64,000 nt of DNA from Fervidibacter canadensis (GCA_041446545.1 JBGOEJ010000004.1:62001-126000); one strand, 5' to 3'. Numbered from the stretch's first letter, positions 18,376 to 28,192 are shown. Notes: a model not told the origin generated them from the letters alone. A program made the numbers and translations.

Positions 18376-19338
18376 ATGGCGTTGAGGGTGGCGGTCATCG
18401 GCGTGCGCGGTGTCGGGAAGTTTCATGCCCAGTGGTTCGCCCATGAAGGGGCGCAGGTCGTCGCCTTCGTCGCTTCCCGTCCTGAAACCCTCCATGCGAA
18501 CGAAACCGCTCTGCGCCAAGTCGTTCCCGACTTTGCTGGGCGCGGTTATGCCGATGTGGCGGAGATGCTTCAAAGGGAACGCCCCGATGCCGTCAGCGTC
18601 TGTTCCCCTCATCACCTACACGCTGAGCACGCTTTGTTAGCCCTTCGGCACGGGGCGCATGTGTTGTGCGAAAAGCCGTTGGTGTGGCTGGGCGAAGACC
18701 GCATGAAGGAAGCCCTTGAATTGTCGCGACAAGTAGTCGCCGAAGCAAAGCGGCTTGGACGGCAATTTGCCATCAACACGCAATATGTCGCTGCCGCCCC
18801 CCACCTTCGGGCGCTTTTGGGACAACGGTTTTCGTCCCTCCCTCCTTCGGTGCGTTTGACGATGGAGGCGCGAATGAGGGAGCGCGACTTTAGCGGCGTC
18901 GGTTTGTGGGTGGACTTGTCGCCCCATCCCATCAGTCTGCTCCTCGCTCTTTTCCCTGATGCGGAAGTAGAGACAGAGACAGCCACTTTTGACGAAAGCA
19001 TCAATGCTTTGACGGCTCACTTTTCCCTCCGCCTCTTAAGCGGCGAAGAGTTGCCCGTGACCCTTCGGGTTGCCCGACTGGAGGGAGCATGGGAGCGGAG
19101 CATCGCATGGGGCGATTGGCTCGTCCGCTTTGAACCTTTTCGGGATGAACAAGGCATCTTCCACACCCGCCTTCGCTTTGACGATGGCGAACGCATCGTG
19201 GACGATTTCATGCGGGTCTCCATCCGCCGCTTTATCCAAGCCGTAGAGGGCAAAGGCGAACCCCTTTGCGATGGGGCGATGGCGCTGCGGCAAATGGAGT
19301 GGCTCATCGCCTTGTTGCGCTGCTACCTGAGGCAATAA
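18376..19338 (+). CDS. Gfo/Idh/MocA family oxidoreductase
   Basis: 320 residues from ATG 18376 (a GTG one codon earlier is also possible) with GGGAGGTG upstream. The Rossmann fold starts ALRVAVIGVRGVGKFHAQWF, and the cofactor-ribose region CSPHHLHAEHALLALRHGAHVLCEKP contains the family's conserved EKP. The C-terminal beta-sheet domain follows. These enzymes use NAD(P) to oxidise or reduce sugars, inositols and their derivatives; the substrate cannot be read from sequence. The stop of the URO-D-like gene lies 38 bases upstream, and a palindromic repeat separates it from the next gene. Confidence 0.85.
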   Translation: MALRVAVIGVRGVGKFHAQWFAHEGAQVVAFVASRPETLHANETALRQVVPDFAGRGYADVAEMLQRERPDAVSVCSPHHLHAEHALLALRHGAHVLCEKPLVWLGEDRMKEALELSRQVVAEAKRLGRQFAINTQYVAAAPHLRALLGQRFSSLPPSVRLTMEARMRERDFSGVGLWVDLSPHPISLLLALFPDAEVETETATFDESINALTAHFSLRLLSGEELPVTLRVARLEGAWERSIAWGDWLVRFEPFRDEQGIFHTRLRFDDGERIVDDFMRVSIRRFIQAVEGKGEPLCDGAMALRQMEWLIALLRCYLRQ

Positions 19339-19344
19339 CTCATC

Positions 19345-19364
19345 GGAGCGGCTGAAAGCCGCGA
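19345..19364 (+). repeat. Dispersed palindromic repeat, copy 1
   Basis: GGAGCGGCTGAAAGCCGCGA: GCGGCT and AGCCGC form a 6-bp stem with a GAA loop. Its right flank supplies the GAAAGGAG ribosome binding site of the nucleoside hydrolase gene. Confidence 0.5.
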
Positions 19365-19375
19365 AAGGAGCGACT

Positions 19376-20260
19376 ATGGCGGTCAAACTCGTCCTTGATA
19401 CCGACATCGGCGACAATGTGGACGATGCCTTTGCGTTGACCTTGGCGGCGCGATTGCCCGAAGCGGAGTTGCTGGGCATCGTGACCGTCGGCAGCGCCCC
19501 GACTTTGCGGGCGCAATTGGCGCGCAAGGTTTTGGGCGCTTGTGGGCGGGTGACGGTGCCGGTCGCCGCAGGTTCTGCCCAACCGTTGGTCGCCGAACCC
19601 TTGCGCCATTTTCCTGATCAAGCCGCTGTGTTGGAAACGATTGACCGCGTCTTCGTCCCACCCGCCGATGGCGTGGATTTTTTGCGGACGGTCATCCGAC
19701 AAAATCCCACCGAACTCACGGTCGTCACGCTGGGCATGCTGACCAATGTGGCGTTGGCTTTCCGCATGGAGCCGGGGCTGACGAGGTTGGTCAAAAAGGT
19801 CGTGATGATGGCGGGGGCGACGGGTTTGCCTTATGCCGAGACAAATGCCCGCAGAGACCCTGAAGCCCTCCACATCGTCGTCAGCAGCCCCGCCCCTTTC
19901 ACCCTCGTCACCAAAGACATCACCCAACATGCCGTCATGCCTGAAGAGATGTTGGAGCGATTGCGCACCCACGAGAGCCCTTGGTGTCAATTGCTTTGGC
20001 AGTTGACGACGCTTTGGCAGCGCAGCACGGGCGCTGTGTTGCCCGTCTTAAACGACCCCCTTGCTGTCGCCATCGCTCTCTTCCCCGATTTGGCGGAAAC
20101 GGAGCGGGTGCGGGTGGAAGTGGAATTGCGAGGCGAACAAACCAAAGGCTGCACTGTCATCACCGCTGACCCGACAGGCAATGGCGAAGTCATTAAAAGC
20201 GTGGACTGGCAACGCTTCTGGGCGCTGATGGAGCAAGCCTTGTTCAAAACGGACGCATAA
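19376..20260 (+). CDS. Nucleoside hydrolase (inosine/uridine-preferring type)
   Basis: 294 residues. The metal-binding signature is LDTDIGDNVDDAFAL near the N-terminus, and a late VLNDPLAVAIAL segment supplies the other calcium-site Asp. The enzyme cleaves the N-glycosidic bond of ribonucleosides to free base and ribose for salvage. The ribose would need a kinase; the pentulose kinase in this window acts on ketoses. SD AAAGGAG precedes the ATG and lies in the edge of a palindromic repeat. The 3' end faces the M20 peptidase gene with only 10 bases between. Confidence 0.88.
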   Translation: MAVKLVLDTDIGDNVDDAFALTLAARLPEAELLGIVTVGSAPTLRAQLARKVLGACGRVTVPVAAGSAQPLVAEPLRHFPDQAAVLETIDRVFVPPADGVDFLRTVIRQNPTELTVVTLGMLTNVALAFRMEPGLTRLVKKVVMMAGATGLPYAETNARRDPEALHIVVSSPAPFTLVTKDITQHAVMPEEMLERLRTHESPWCQLLWQLTTLWQRSTGAVLPVLNDPLAVAIALFPDLAETERVRVEVELRGEQTKGCTVITADPTGNGEVIKSVDWQRFWALMEQALFKTDA

Positions 20261-20270
20261 CTTCGCCTTC

Positions 20271-21407
20271 TCAAACGCCTCCCTCGTCCCCAATCAAGTG
20301 TTCCAACACTTTTTGTGCCAGCAAAACTTGCTCAATGGCGACCCACTCTTCTGCGGCGTGGGCTTGCTCAATGCTGCCAGGACCGAAGACGCAAGCAGGG
20401 ATGTTCGCCCGCACCAATTCGCTGGCATCGGTCGTGTAACGGACACCGCCCAAGGTTAACGGGCAGTAAGCCCGCTCCCCCGCTTCCTTCAACCGCAACA
20501 CGGGCAAACTGTCGGCGGGCAACTCCATGCCCCAATGCATCAACAAAGGTGGCGGGATTTCTATCGGCAACCCTTGCAATTCGGGTTGGCTCAAAAGGAA
20601 AAGGCGCAATTCATCCCATGCGCTCAGCGGATCTTCCTGAGGCAAGGTTCGGCGGTCTATGCCGATGGCGCAATGGTCAGGCACCAAATTCAACCCCCGT
20701 CCGCCTTGAATGGTGGCGACCGTGAGAGTTGGGCTGCCGACGAGAGGATGATGGCGCATCCGCAGTTCTGCATCGTAACGCTCCAGCGCCAAAAGGACTT
20801 TCGCCATGATGCCGATAGCGTTCACACCCCGTTCGGGATGGGACGAATGAGCGCTAACGCCTTTGGTGACGATGTAGCCACGCACAATGCCTTTGTGGGC
20901 GTGAACGATGCGCAGGTCGGTCGGCTCGCCGACGACGGCGTAATCGGTGCGGAAACCGTCGGCGATTAGTTTTCGGATGCCCAAAACGGCATTCTCTTCG
21001 TCCACTGTCGCTGCCAACCAAACGGTGCGCGGTGGCGTTCCCTTTCGGGCGACTTCTATCAACGCTTGCAGCATCGCCGCCAAACTTGCCTTCGTGTCGC
21101 ATGCCCCTCGCCCGAACACGCGGTTGTCTTTCACTTGCGGGTCAAAGGGTGGGATGGTCATCCCTTCCGCCGTCACCGTGTCCATGTGGGCTTCCAACAG
21201 AACGGTCTCGTTGCCCTGCCCGACGATGCCGATAAGCACATTGTCCCGCCCATCGGCGACAGGTTGTCGCTGCACTTCCAAGCCTGCCTTGCGGGCGTGG
21301 GTTTCTAAAAAATCGGCGATTGCCCCTTCTCCCGTCCCGTCGGCGAAACAGGGGTTGACGCTGGGAATGGCGATCAGGTCGCAGAGCAAACGGATGACGG
21401 GTTCCAT
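20271..21407 (-). CDS. M20 family metallopeptidase (ArgE/DapE/ACY1 type)
   Basis: 378 residues from the ATG at 21407 with GGAGTGA seven bases before; a TTG two codons earlier is less likely. Zinc ligands of the family are visible in order: EAHMDTV, GRGACDTK, TVDEEN (catalytic Glu pair), GEPTDL and a C-terminal EQAHAAEEW. The lid domain has the HSSHPERGVNAI motif. It removes an acyl group from an amino acid or diamine, as in lysine or arginine synthesis, or acts as an exopeptidase. ridA lies 24 bases upstream on the same strand, suggesting an amino-acid catabolic or repair operon. Confidence 0.86.
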   Translation of the reverse strand: MEPVIRLLCDLIAIPSVNPCFADGTGEGAIADFLETHARKAGLEVQRQPVADGRDNVLIGIVGQGNETVLLEAHMDTVTAEGMTIPPFDPQVKDNRVFGRGACDTKASLAAMLQALIEVARKGTPPRTVWLAATVDEENAVLGIRKLIADGFRTDYAVVGEPTDLRIVHAHKGIVRGYIVTKGVSAHSSHPERGVNAIGIMAKVLLALERYDAELRMRHHPLVGSPTLTVATIQGGRGLNLVPDHCAIGIDRRTLPQEDPLSAWDELRLFLLSQPELQGLPIEIPPPLLMHWGMELPADSLPVLRLKEAGERAYCPLTLGGVRYTTDASELVRANIPACVFGPGSIEQAHAAEEWVAIEQVLLAQKVLEHLIGDEGGV

Positions 21408-21431
21408 GCTCAAGTCACTCCATCGGATCGG

Positions 21432-21809
21432 TCAAAGGGTGGCGATGCACTCCACTTCCACTTGGAAGCCGCCGGGCGGTTGAGCCTGAATGGTCGTGCG
21501 GGCGGGGTAGGGCTGAGGGAAAAACTCGCGGTAAATCTCGTTGAGTTTCGGGAAGTTGCTCATGTCGGCGAGGAAGACGGTGACCTTGACGACTTTGTCC
21601 AATCCACTGCCCGCAGCCTCCAAGATGGCTTTCAAGTTGCTCAGCGTCAGGCGCAGTTCGTCTTCAAAAGTGCCGTGCACAGGGTCGCCCGTTTGAGGGT
21701 CAATGGCGACCTGTCCCGAGACAAAGACGAACCCGTTAGCGACGATGGCTTGCGAATAAGGCGCTTTCGGTGTCGGCGCCTTCGGTGTGAAGACGGCTTG
21801 CTTGCTCAT
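21432..21809 (-). CDS. ridA: RidA family enamine/imine deaminase
   Basis: 125 residues from the ATG at 21809, with GGAGGTGAAAGGGG before it; an earlier in-frame start adds 13 unlikely residues. It has the YjgF/RidA signature APYSQAIVANGFVFVSGQ, the VKVTVFLADM segment and the PARTTIQ stretch with the substrate-binding Arg. RidA hydrolyses reactive 2-aminoacrylate and similar imines formed by PLP enzymes. It is probably co-transcribed with the M20 peptidase. About 170 bases separate it from the divergent helicase gene. Confidence 0.93.
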   Translation of the reverse strand: MSKQAVFTPKAPTPKAPYSQAIVANGFVFVSGQVAIDPQTGDPVHGTFEDELRLTLSNLKAILEAAGSGLDKVVKVTVFLADMSNFPKLNEIYREFFPQPYPARTTIQAQPPGGFQVEVECIATL

Positions 21810-21981
21810 TCCCCTTTCACCTCCGTGCCCATTTGATAAGCCGCTCAAAGGTTAACACGAAAGGCAAGTTCACCGTTAGGCGAAGGGTTTTTGTCAAACG
21901 AGACGGGAGACGGGTAGAGTGTTGCGATGACTGGCAAACTTGTTGGGAGACGACGGAAGAGAAACGATGGAGGGCGAAAGG

Positions 21982-24054
21982 ATGGCACGAAAGCATCGGT
22001 CGCCGGTGAACCCGACGGTCACTGCCCCGCGTTTTTTGGCAGGACGGGATGTCCGCCAATGGGTGCGGGAGTTTTTGGAAGGGATGGGCGAACCCGAACC
22101 TCAGCCCTTCACGCCGTCCGATTTTCAATTGGCTGCCCTTCAAGCCGTCATGGAACGAGACACCCTCGTCGTCGCCCCGACGGGCAGCGGCAAAACTTGG
22201 ATCGCCGAACAAGCCATCGCCCACTTCGTCGCCGAAGGGCGACGCTGTTGGTATACGACCCCGTTGAAGGCATTGAGCAACCAGAAATACGATGCCTTCC
22301 GTGAGTTGTTTGGCGAGCACCAAGTCGGATTGTTGACCGGCGAGCGGCGGGAGAATTCGCAGGCGCCCATCATCGTGGCGACGACGGAAGTGCTGCGCAA
22401 CCTGCTCTATGCGGCGCCGACGGTCGGTGAAGTCGCCGCCGACTTGATTGTTTTGGACGAAGCCCATTACCTTGCCGACCCAGAACGGGGTGTGACTTGG
22501 GAAGAGGTCATCATTTTGGCGCCCCCTGAAAGTCGCTTGTTGCTGCTGTCGGCGACCATCGCCAATGCCGATGAGTTGGCGGGTTGGATGAAAGAGGTGC
22601 GAGGGCAAGAGATAGCGCTCATTTGGGTGGACAGCAAAGCCCGTCCCGTCCCCCTTCGCTACGGCTTTTTAGACCGCTTCGGTCGCCCCTTGCCCTTGGA
22701 AATCGCCAAGATGTTGCCTGAGCGGGCGTTGCGTCGGCTGCTTTGGCAGCGCGTCCATCCCGTTGATTTGGTGCAGCGGCTGAGGGAGCGGAATTTGTTG
22801 CCCGCCATCCTCTTCCTTCCCCGCCGACGCGATTGTGACGAGGCGGTGCGAGCCTTCCGCCACTTCAAGATGCCTGAAGGTCGTGAGGAACGGGAAGCGA
22901 TGTTCGCTCAACTGGCACAACTGTTCCCACGCCTTTGGGAGCACCCGATGGCGCGCTATTTGATTGAGGCAGGCGTTGCGCCCCACCATGCAGGGCACTT
23001 GACAGCATGGAAAATTTGTGTGGAGCGGATGCTAAGGGCGGGTTTAGTGCGAGCCGTCTTTGCCACGACGACCTTAGCGGCAGGTTTGGATGTTCCCGCC
23101 CGAACGGTTGTCCTACCGACTTTGCGGGTGCGAGACGAAAAGGGTGAGCGAATGCTCACAGCGTTAGAGTTCCATCAAATGACGGGACGGGCAGGACGGC
23201 GAGGCAAAGATAAAGTCGGCTTCGTCCTCGTCCTCCCCCGCCACCCTCGCGACTTTGAGGTAGCAAGGGAGTTGGCGGCAAGCGAACCAGAGGATTTGAG
23301 GTCGGCGTTTCGTGTGCAGTATTACCAAGTCCTCAACTTGCTGGCGCATCATGGCTTTGAGGCGGCGTTGACGATTGTGGACAAAAGTTTCGCCGTCTAT
23401 CAAATGGCGCGACGCAGCCACCGACGAGCGCGGGCTGTCCGTCAAGAACTGCGCACGGAGTTCAAACGGCGGGCGGAATTGCTTCAAGAGTTGGGCTACT
23501 TGACGGAGGATTGGAGACCGACGGTCATCGGCGAGTGGGCGTTGCTCATCCGTCACGAGCGGTCGCTGTTCATCGTGGAAGCCATCCGACAGGGCTTGAT
23601 GGACACCTTGACGCCTGAGGAGGTTGCCGCATGGGCAGCCGCCTTCACGACGGAACGGTCGCCCCGCTTCCCTGTCGCCCGCGTCAACTTGGAGCCCCTT
23701 TGGTGGCTCGCTTATGAGTTGGAAGAGTTGGAAGAGCGCCACAAACTGCCCCCGTCAAAGTTCACCGACGAACTGGAGGGCGAGCAATGGAGTGATGCCC
23801 ATCGGCGCGCCGCCGCCGCTTTCCGATGGGCAGAAGGCAAATGGGATTGGACGGTGTTGGTGCAACGCAGTGGGAGCGAGGAGGGCGATTTGCAACGGTT
23901 GATGCTTCAGACAGCGGAGTTATTGCGGCAACTGGAAGACTTGCCCTTGCCCGTCGCCCAACGGGCACGGATGGCGCGCTTGATGCTGCTGCGCGAGCCT
24001 GTCGTGGAAACTTTTGCGCTCCCCACCCCAAGCGATAGCGACACCACCAATTGA
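21982..24054 (+). CDS. Ski2-like DEAD/DEAH-box helicase
   Basis: 690 residues from ATG 21982 (GGAGGG seven bases before); ATG 21967 is possible. Superfamily 2 motifs in order: Q-region FQLAALQAV, motif I APTGSGKT, TTPLKALSNQK (Ia), motif II DEAHY, motif III LLSATIAN, and motif VI QMTGRAGRRG. This layout matches Ski2/HelY-like RNA or DNA helicases. The C-terminal third is helical and charged, shorter than in Ski2 itself, with no arch domain I can recognise. It converges with the glycogen debranching gene (40 bases between). Confidence 0.88.
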   Translation: MARKHRSPVNPTVTAPRFLAGRDVRQWVREFLEGMGEPEPQPFTPSDFQLAALQAVMERDTLVVAPTGSGKTWIAEQAIAHFVAEGRRCWYTTPLKALSNQKYDAFRELFGEHQVGLLTGERRENSQAPIIVATTEVLRNLLYAAPTVGEVAADLIVLDEAHYLADPERGVTWEEVIILAPPESRLLLLSATIANADELAGWMKEVRGQEIALIWVDSKARPVPLRYGFLDRFGRPLPLEIAKMLPERALRRLLWQRVHPVDLVQRLRERNLLPAILFLPRRRDCDEAVRAFRHFKMPEGREEREAMFAQLAQLFPRLWEHPMARYLIEAGVAPHHAGHLTAWKICVERMLRAGLVRAVFATTTLAAGLDVPARTVVLPTLRVRDEKGERMLTALEFHQMTGRAGRRGKDKVGFVLVLPRHPRDFEVARELAASEPEDLRSAFRVQYYQVLNLLAHHGFEAALTIVDKSFAVYQMARRSHRRARAVRQELRTEFKRRAELLQELGYLTEDWRPTVIGEWALLIRHERSLFIVEAIRQGLMDTLTPEEVAAWAAAFTTERSPRFPVARVNLEPLWWLAYELEELEERHKLPPSKFTDELEGEQWSDAHRRAAAAFRWAEGKWDWTVLVQRSGSEEGDLQRLMLQTAELLRQLEDLPLPVAQRARMARLMLLREPVVETFALPTPSDSDTTN

Positions 24055-24094
24055 TGGGACGCGGTTAAAACCTTGTCGCTTTTCTGTCCCACGC

Positions 24095-26074
24095 CTAAAG
24101 TCCTTCGTCCCGCCAGAGAGGTGGCGGTAATTTCCTGCGGACTCGCTCTCTCCACGCCCGCAAAACTTCAGCGACGCTCCATGCCTGAGCAAAGCAGCCG
24201 CGTGGTTCATGAGGTGGGTCGCCGTCAAAAATTTCCGCCACCTGCCCGACACATCCTTCCCGCAAATGCCGCCGCAGAAACGCTTCCAACAACGGACGCA
24301 CTTTTTGCCGCACCGCTTCGTCCCCTTCCACCTGCGCAACGGCATCGGCGTAAGCACCGAACCACCACGCCCAAACCGTCCCTTGATGATAAGCGGCATC
24401 ACGGACTTCAGGCGGACCAAGGTAACGCCCGCAGTAGCGAGGGTCATCGGGAGAAAGCGTCCGCAAGCCGCAAGGCGTCAGCAATTTCGCCTCCACGCAC
24501 CGCAACACTGCCTTCGCCTTTTCGGACGAAAGGAGCGGGAAGGGCAACGCAAGTGCCAGCAATTGATTGCACCGAACGGATGGGTCGGGGGTGCCGTCGG
24601 GAGCGATGGCGTCAAAGAGGCAACCTGCCGAAGGGTTCCAAAAAGTCGGTTCAAAGTTTTGCCGTGCTTTCTTTGCCCAACTTTTTGCCGTCCGTTCCAT
24701 CAACCCATCGCCCAACTCGGCAGCGAGATGGGCAAGGATGAGAAGAGCGTTGCACCAAAGGGCGTTGACTTCCACGGGCTTACCCATGCGGGGCGTGACA
24801 GGAACACCGTTGACTTTTGCGTCCATCCAAGTGAGGGCTTCGCCTTGCGCCTGCCAACGCAGCAAGCCATCTTTCGGGTCAGCGCCAATGCCGTCCCGCG
24901 TCCCACGCAAATGCCAATCCACAATCTCCCGCAAAGGTCGCCAAAAGTGCGCCCGCAAGGTCGCAAAGTCACGGGTGTAACGCAGGTAGCGGTAAAGGGC
25001 GAGGACAAACCAGAGGGTGGCATCTACGGTGTTATATGCTGGCGGGTCACCGCTTTCAGGGAAAAAGTTGGGCACCAACCCGTCAGAAAGGTGGCGGGCA
25101 AAGGTCAGCAAAATCTCGCGGGCAACTTCAAAGCGTCCCGTCACGAGGGTCAAGCCTGTCAAGGCGATCAAGGCATCCCGCCCCCAATCGGTGAACCAAG
25201 GGTAGCCTGCGATGACCGTGCGAGTGCCCGACGACGAACGCAGAGCGATGAAGGCTTCCGCCGCCCGCCTCAAAACCTTCGTCAACTCGTCATCATCACC
25301 CACCATTCGCCATCGTCTCCGCTTCTCCGCCTCCCATTCCGCTACCTCCGCAATATCGGATGGTTCTACGGATGCCACGATGTCCAAATGCCCATCATTG
25401 CCCTCCCAACCCTTGACGATCGTGCCGACGCAAAAGAGCGACTCGGTGTCATCCAACCCTCGCTCCGCTTCTATCGGCAGCCAAAAGTTGTGCCACCAGT
25501 TGCCATCAGGCAAAAACAAATCGCCGTTGTGGGCAAAGTAGCAAAGGGCTTGACCGTTGGCGCTGATGGCGAAACCGTTTTCGGTCGGGACGATGGAAAA
25601 GGGCACGACGGGGCGCATTGTCCAATGGTGGTCGCGCCAAGCAACGAACAATCGGATGCGCAAGGTAATGGGCGAGGAAGCGCAGACGAAGTAACGCAGG
25701 GCGACGGCGTTGCGCAAATAGGGCATGAAGAGGCGTTTGACAATGAGGGCGCAAGGCAAACGGTAACGCCATTGAGGACACCAGTCCAGCGAGAAACTTT
25801 CTAAGGGCGTCCAAGCCGTCATTGTCCCATCCCGAAAAAGGTGAGCGGTGAGAGGGAAGGTGTTTTTGCCGTCGCTCGCTTGCTCGTCGGCGGCGGCGAA
25901 CAGCAAGGTGCGTCCTATCGGCGGGCGCAAAGCGGCGACAAGCAAGCCATGATAGCGGCGGGTTCGGATGCCGCTGACGGTGCCGCAGGCGTAACCGCCC
26001 AAGCCGTTCGTCTCCAGCCACTCTAACTGCGTCGCTGTTTTTAATGCCAAGTCGGTGAAAGTCAGCGCTGCCAT
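24095..26074 (-). CDS. Glycogen debranching enzyme, amylo-alpha-1,6-glucosidase type (GH133)
   Basis: 659 residues from the ATG at 26074; the frame is open for 94 more codons upstream, but those overlap the divergent nuclease gene. The N-terminal domain begins with LEWLETNGLGGYACGTVSG, which is the family hallmark (TNGxGGYA...RRYHGLL). The C-terminal (alpha/alpha)6 barrel has GYPWFTDWGRDALIAL and NTVDATLWFV. It removes the alpha-1,6-linked branch glucose of glycogen. No glycogen synthase or phosphorylase gene is near. The binding site is weak (GGGCGATGG). Confidence 0.92.
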   Translation of the reverse strand: MAALTFTDLALKTATQLEWLETNGLGGYACGTVSGIRTRRYHGLLVAALRPPIGRTLLFAAADEQASDGKNTFPLTAHLFRDGTMTAWTPLESFSLDWCPQWRYRLPCALIVKRLFMPYLRNAVALRYFVCASSPITLRIRLFVAWRDHHWTMRPVVPFSIVPTENGFAISANGQALCYFAHNGDLFLPDGNWWHNFWLPIEAERGLDDTESLFCVGTIVKGWEGNDGHLDIVASVEPSDIAEVAEWEAEKRRRWRMVGDDDELTKVLRRAAEAFIALRSSSGTRTVIAGYPWFTDWGRDALIALTGLTLVTGRFEVAREILLTFARHLSDGLVPNFFPESGDPPAYNTVDATLWFVLALYRYLRYTRDFATLRAHFWRPLREIVDWHLRGTRDGIGADPKDGLLRWQAQGEALTWMDAKVNGVPVTPRMGKPVEVNALWCNALLILAHLAAELGDGLMERTAKSWAKKARQNFEPTFWNPSAGCLFDAIAPDGTPDPSVRCNQLLALALPFPLLSSEKAKAVLRCVEAKLLTPCGLRTLSPDDPRYCGRYLGPPEVRDAAYHQGTVWAWWFGAYADAVAQVEGDEAVRQKVRPLLEAFLRRHLREGCVGQVAEIFDGDPPHEPRGCFAQAWSVAEVLRAWRERVRRKLPPPLWRDEGL

Positions 26075-26133
26075 CAACCATCGCCCTTTTTCGGCAAGAT
26101 GCGTCGCAAAATTGTGGCGGAAGGTGACCGTTG

Positions 26134-26925
26134 ATGTTGACGCGCACTTTTTTGCATTTCCCGCAGGTCGGCGAGCGGCGGGAGCGAGCCTTGTGGCGGT
26201 TTGGCTTTTGCGATTGGCATGCCATCGTCCGTTCCGTTGCGCCATCGCCTTGGCGCCACTTGTGGGATGAGTGGCAGCGGGAAGCGGAAGCATCGTTGGA
26301 GGCGTATGAAGTGGGTAACGCCGCTTACTTTGCGATGCGGTTGCCCAAATCGGCATGGTGGCGCGCCATCCCTGATTTTGTCCATCGGGCTGTTTTTCTG
26401 GATGTGGAGACGGACGGGACGCACCGCATCACCGTGCTGGGCATCGCCGACAGCGAGGGCTATCGCGCCTTCGTTCGGGGGCAAGACAACTTTGACGAAG
26501 CAAGGGAACGGTTGGAGTCGGCAAAAATGCTCGTCACTTATGGCGGCAGCCACTTTGACTTGCCCGTCTTGCGGGCAAACTTTCCCGATTGGCAACTGCC
26601 CCCCTTGCACCTTGACCTTTGCCCGCTGCTGCGCCGTTTGGGTTTGCGGGGTGGGTTGAAAGCCGTAGAGCGACAAGTGGGATTATCTCGCTCGCCCCAA
26701 ACGGACGGGTTGAACGGTTGGGATGCCGTTCACCTTTGGTGGCGCTATGTGGATGGCGGCGATGAGCGAGCCCTGCAGACCCTTTTGTGCTACAACCGAG
26801 AAGATGTCATGCCCTTGCCGACGCTGTTGGCGTTGGCTTACGAACGACTTTGGGCACAAACTTTGAAGGCATCGCAACAGACATTTTTGCCGATGATGGG
26901 CAGTAAGGAAAGGCGGACGGGGTAA
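26134..26925 (+). CDS. YprB-like RNase H-fold exonuclease
   Basis: 263 residues from ATG 26134, with GGAAGGTGA upstream. The three acidic motifs of the DnaQ-like 3'-5' exonuclease fold are present: FLDVETDGTHRI, TYGGSHFDLPVL and LLCYNREDVMPL. This is the YprB/RNase_H_2 arrangement; the family has unknown substrates. It is divergent from the debranching enzyme (59 bases) and its TAA overlaps the ATG of the MFS gene by one base. Confidence 0.82.
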   Translation: MLTRTFLHFPQVGERRERALWRFGFCDWHAIVRSVAPSPWRHLWDEWQREAEASLEAYEVGNAAYFAMRLPKSAWWRAIPDFVHRAVFLDVETDGTHRITVLGIADSEGYRAFVRGQDNFDEARERLESAKMLVTYGGSHFDLPVLRANFPDWQLPPLHLDLCPLLRRLGLRGGLKAVERQVGLSRSPQTDGLNGWDAVHLWWRYVDGGDERALQTLLCYNREDVMPLPTLLALAYERLWAQTLKASQQTFLPMMGSKERRTG

Positions 26926-28079
26926 TGAAGAGGCTTTCGGTTTGGCAATGGGCATGTGCCTTAGCCGTCTTCATGGACTTTGCGGGTGCCTTGGTCGGCG
27001 TGGCGACAGCCATGTTGGCAGTGCAATGGAAGGCAAGCCCTACCACCTTGGGCATCATCGGGGCAGCAGGACCGCTGGGCTATACCATCGGTTGCTTCCT
27101 CTTTCAACCCCTCACCGACGCTTGGGGACGAAAACGCAGCATGCTCATCAGTAGCGTTGGCGTCCTGTCGCTGTGCGGCATGTTGGCAGGCATCAGCGTG
27201 ACCCAATGGGTGACAGCGTTGGGCATGTTGAACTGCCTGAACGGGCTTTGCTTAGCCCTCTTTTGGCCACCCACTCAAGCATCGGCAGGAGTGGGCATTT
27301 CGTCGTCTCGCTTGCTTTATGCCTTGCTGGCTTACAACCTATCGTGGAGCGGCGTTCGGACCGTTGGGACGGCAATCGTTGGGACGCTTTTTGAGCGACA
27401 TCCTGCCCTCCCTTTCCTTCTGGCGACCATGAGTGTCTTGGTCGTCATGCTGATAGCGTTGAGGCTTCCTTCCGAGGTGGATATGCCCTCAACGCCCAAA
27501 GAAATCGCCGACGACCCATTGCCTCCCGACGAATTGGTGGTTGGAGCGCAGTTAGGCAACTTGGTGCGTTCCTTCGCCTTCTTTGAGACAATCGTCCTCT
27601 TCACGGAATTGGGCAAGCGTTGGGGTTGGACTCCCGGGGAAGTGAGCCAAGTTTTGGCGTTTCTGAACGGAGGTCAATGGTTGGCGTTCATCGTGGCACC
27701 GAAGTTGCTTCGGCGGGTCGGATGGCGGTGGGTCGTTGGGGCACAAGGGAGCGTCGCCTTTTCTGCCTTGCTGCTGGGCTTGCTAAGAGACCGAATGGCA
27801 CTGGGCATCGTTTTATTTGCGCTGGGGTTTGCGGCGGGGTTGGTGACCATCATTAGCCTTTACCTGTCCATCCTTTCGCAGGGTCGGAGCGTGAAAGGGA
27901 GCGCTCGCCACGAAGCCGGGGTCGGAGCGGGGGCAGTGCTCGGTCCGCTTTTGGGCGGTTGGGTGTTGCAGCATCACACCGCCTTCACTGCCTTCCTTCT
28001 GCCCTCCCTACTTGCCACCTTCATCCTTTCTGCCGCCCTCTGGCGAAAGAGGCGTTTTGCCCGCACCTCTGTGCAGTGA
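26925..28079 (+). CDS. MFS transporter
   Basis: 384 residues with about 12 hydrophobic helices. After helix two there is a loop DAWGRKRSML, the D-x-x-GRK/R motif of major facilitator proteins. The cytoplasmic middle loop carries acidic residues (EVDMPSTPKEIADD). Substrate is unknown. The start codon overlaps the nuclease stop (TAATG), so the two are coupled. After the stop the next 135 bases are non-coding up to the TIM-barrel gene. Confidence 0.85.
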   Translation: MKRLSVWQWACALAVFMDFAGALVGVATAMLAVQWKASPTTLGIIGAAGPLGYTIGCFLFQPLTDAWGRKRSMLISSVGVLSLCGMLAGISVTQWVTALGMLNCLNGLCLALFWPPTQASAGVGISSSRLLYALLAYNLSWSGVRTVGTAIVGTLFERHPALPFLLATMSVLVVMLIALRLPSEVDMPSTPKEIADDPLPPDELVVGAQLGNLVRSFAFFETIVLFTELGKRWGWTPGEVSQVLAFLNGGQWLAFIVAPKLLRRVGWRWVVGAQGSVAFSALLLGLLRDRMALGIVLFALGFAAGLVTIISLYLSILSQGRSVKGSARHEAGVGAGAVLGPLLGGWVLQHHTAFTAFLLPSLLATFILSAALWRKRRFARTSVQ

Positions 28080-28146
28080 CCCGACGAAAGTCAGATTTGT
28101 AGGGAACGAAGGGCAGTGTCATGCTTAAGGGTGTAAGACATCGCTG

Positions 28147-28192
28147 AAGGAGGAGGTGAAGGGGCGCTTCCCTGCGTCGCCAAAAGGCGACG
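28147..28192 (+). promoter_or_regulatory. Strong unattached ribosome binding sequence followed by a perfect hairpin
   Basis: AAGGAGGAGGTGAAGG (28147-28162) matches the anti-SD fully, yet no usable start codon follows at normal distance. A perfect hairpin comes next: CGTCGCC (28175-28181), AAAA, GGCGACG (28186-28192). The downstream gene starts at 28215 without its own site. The 20-codon GTG ORF 28156-28218 is spaced too tightly to be convincing. Confidence 0.4.

Noticed and set aside
24209..25804. 531-codon open frame antisense to the debranching enzyme
   Set aside because: Arg/Ser-rich shadow; the minus-strand frame has clear GH133 motifs.
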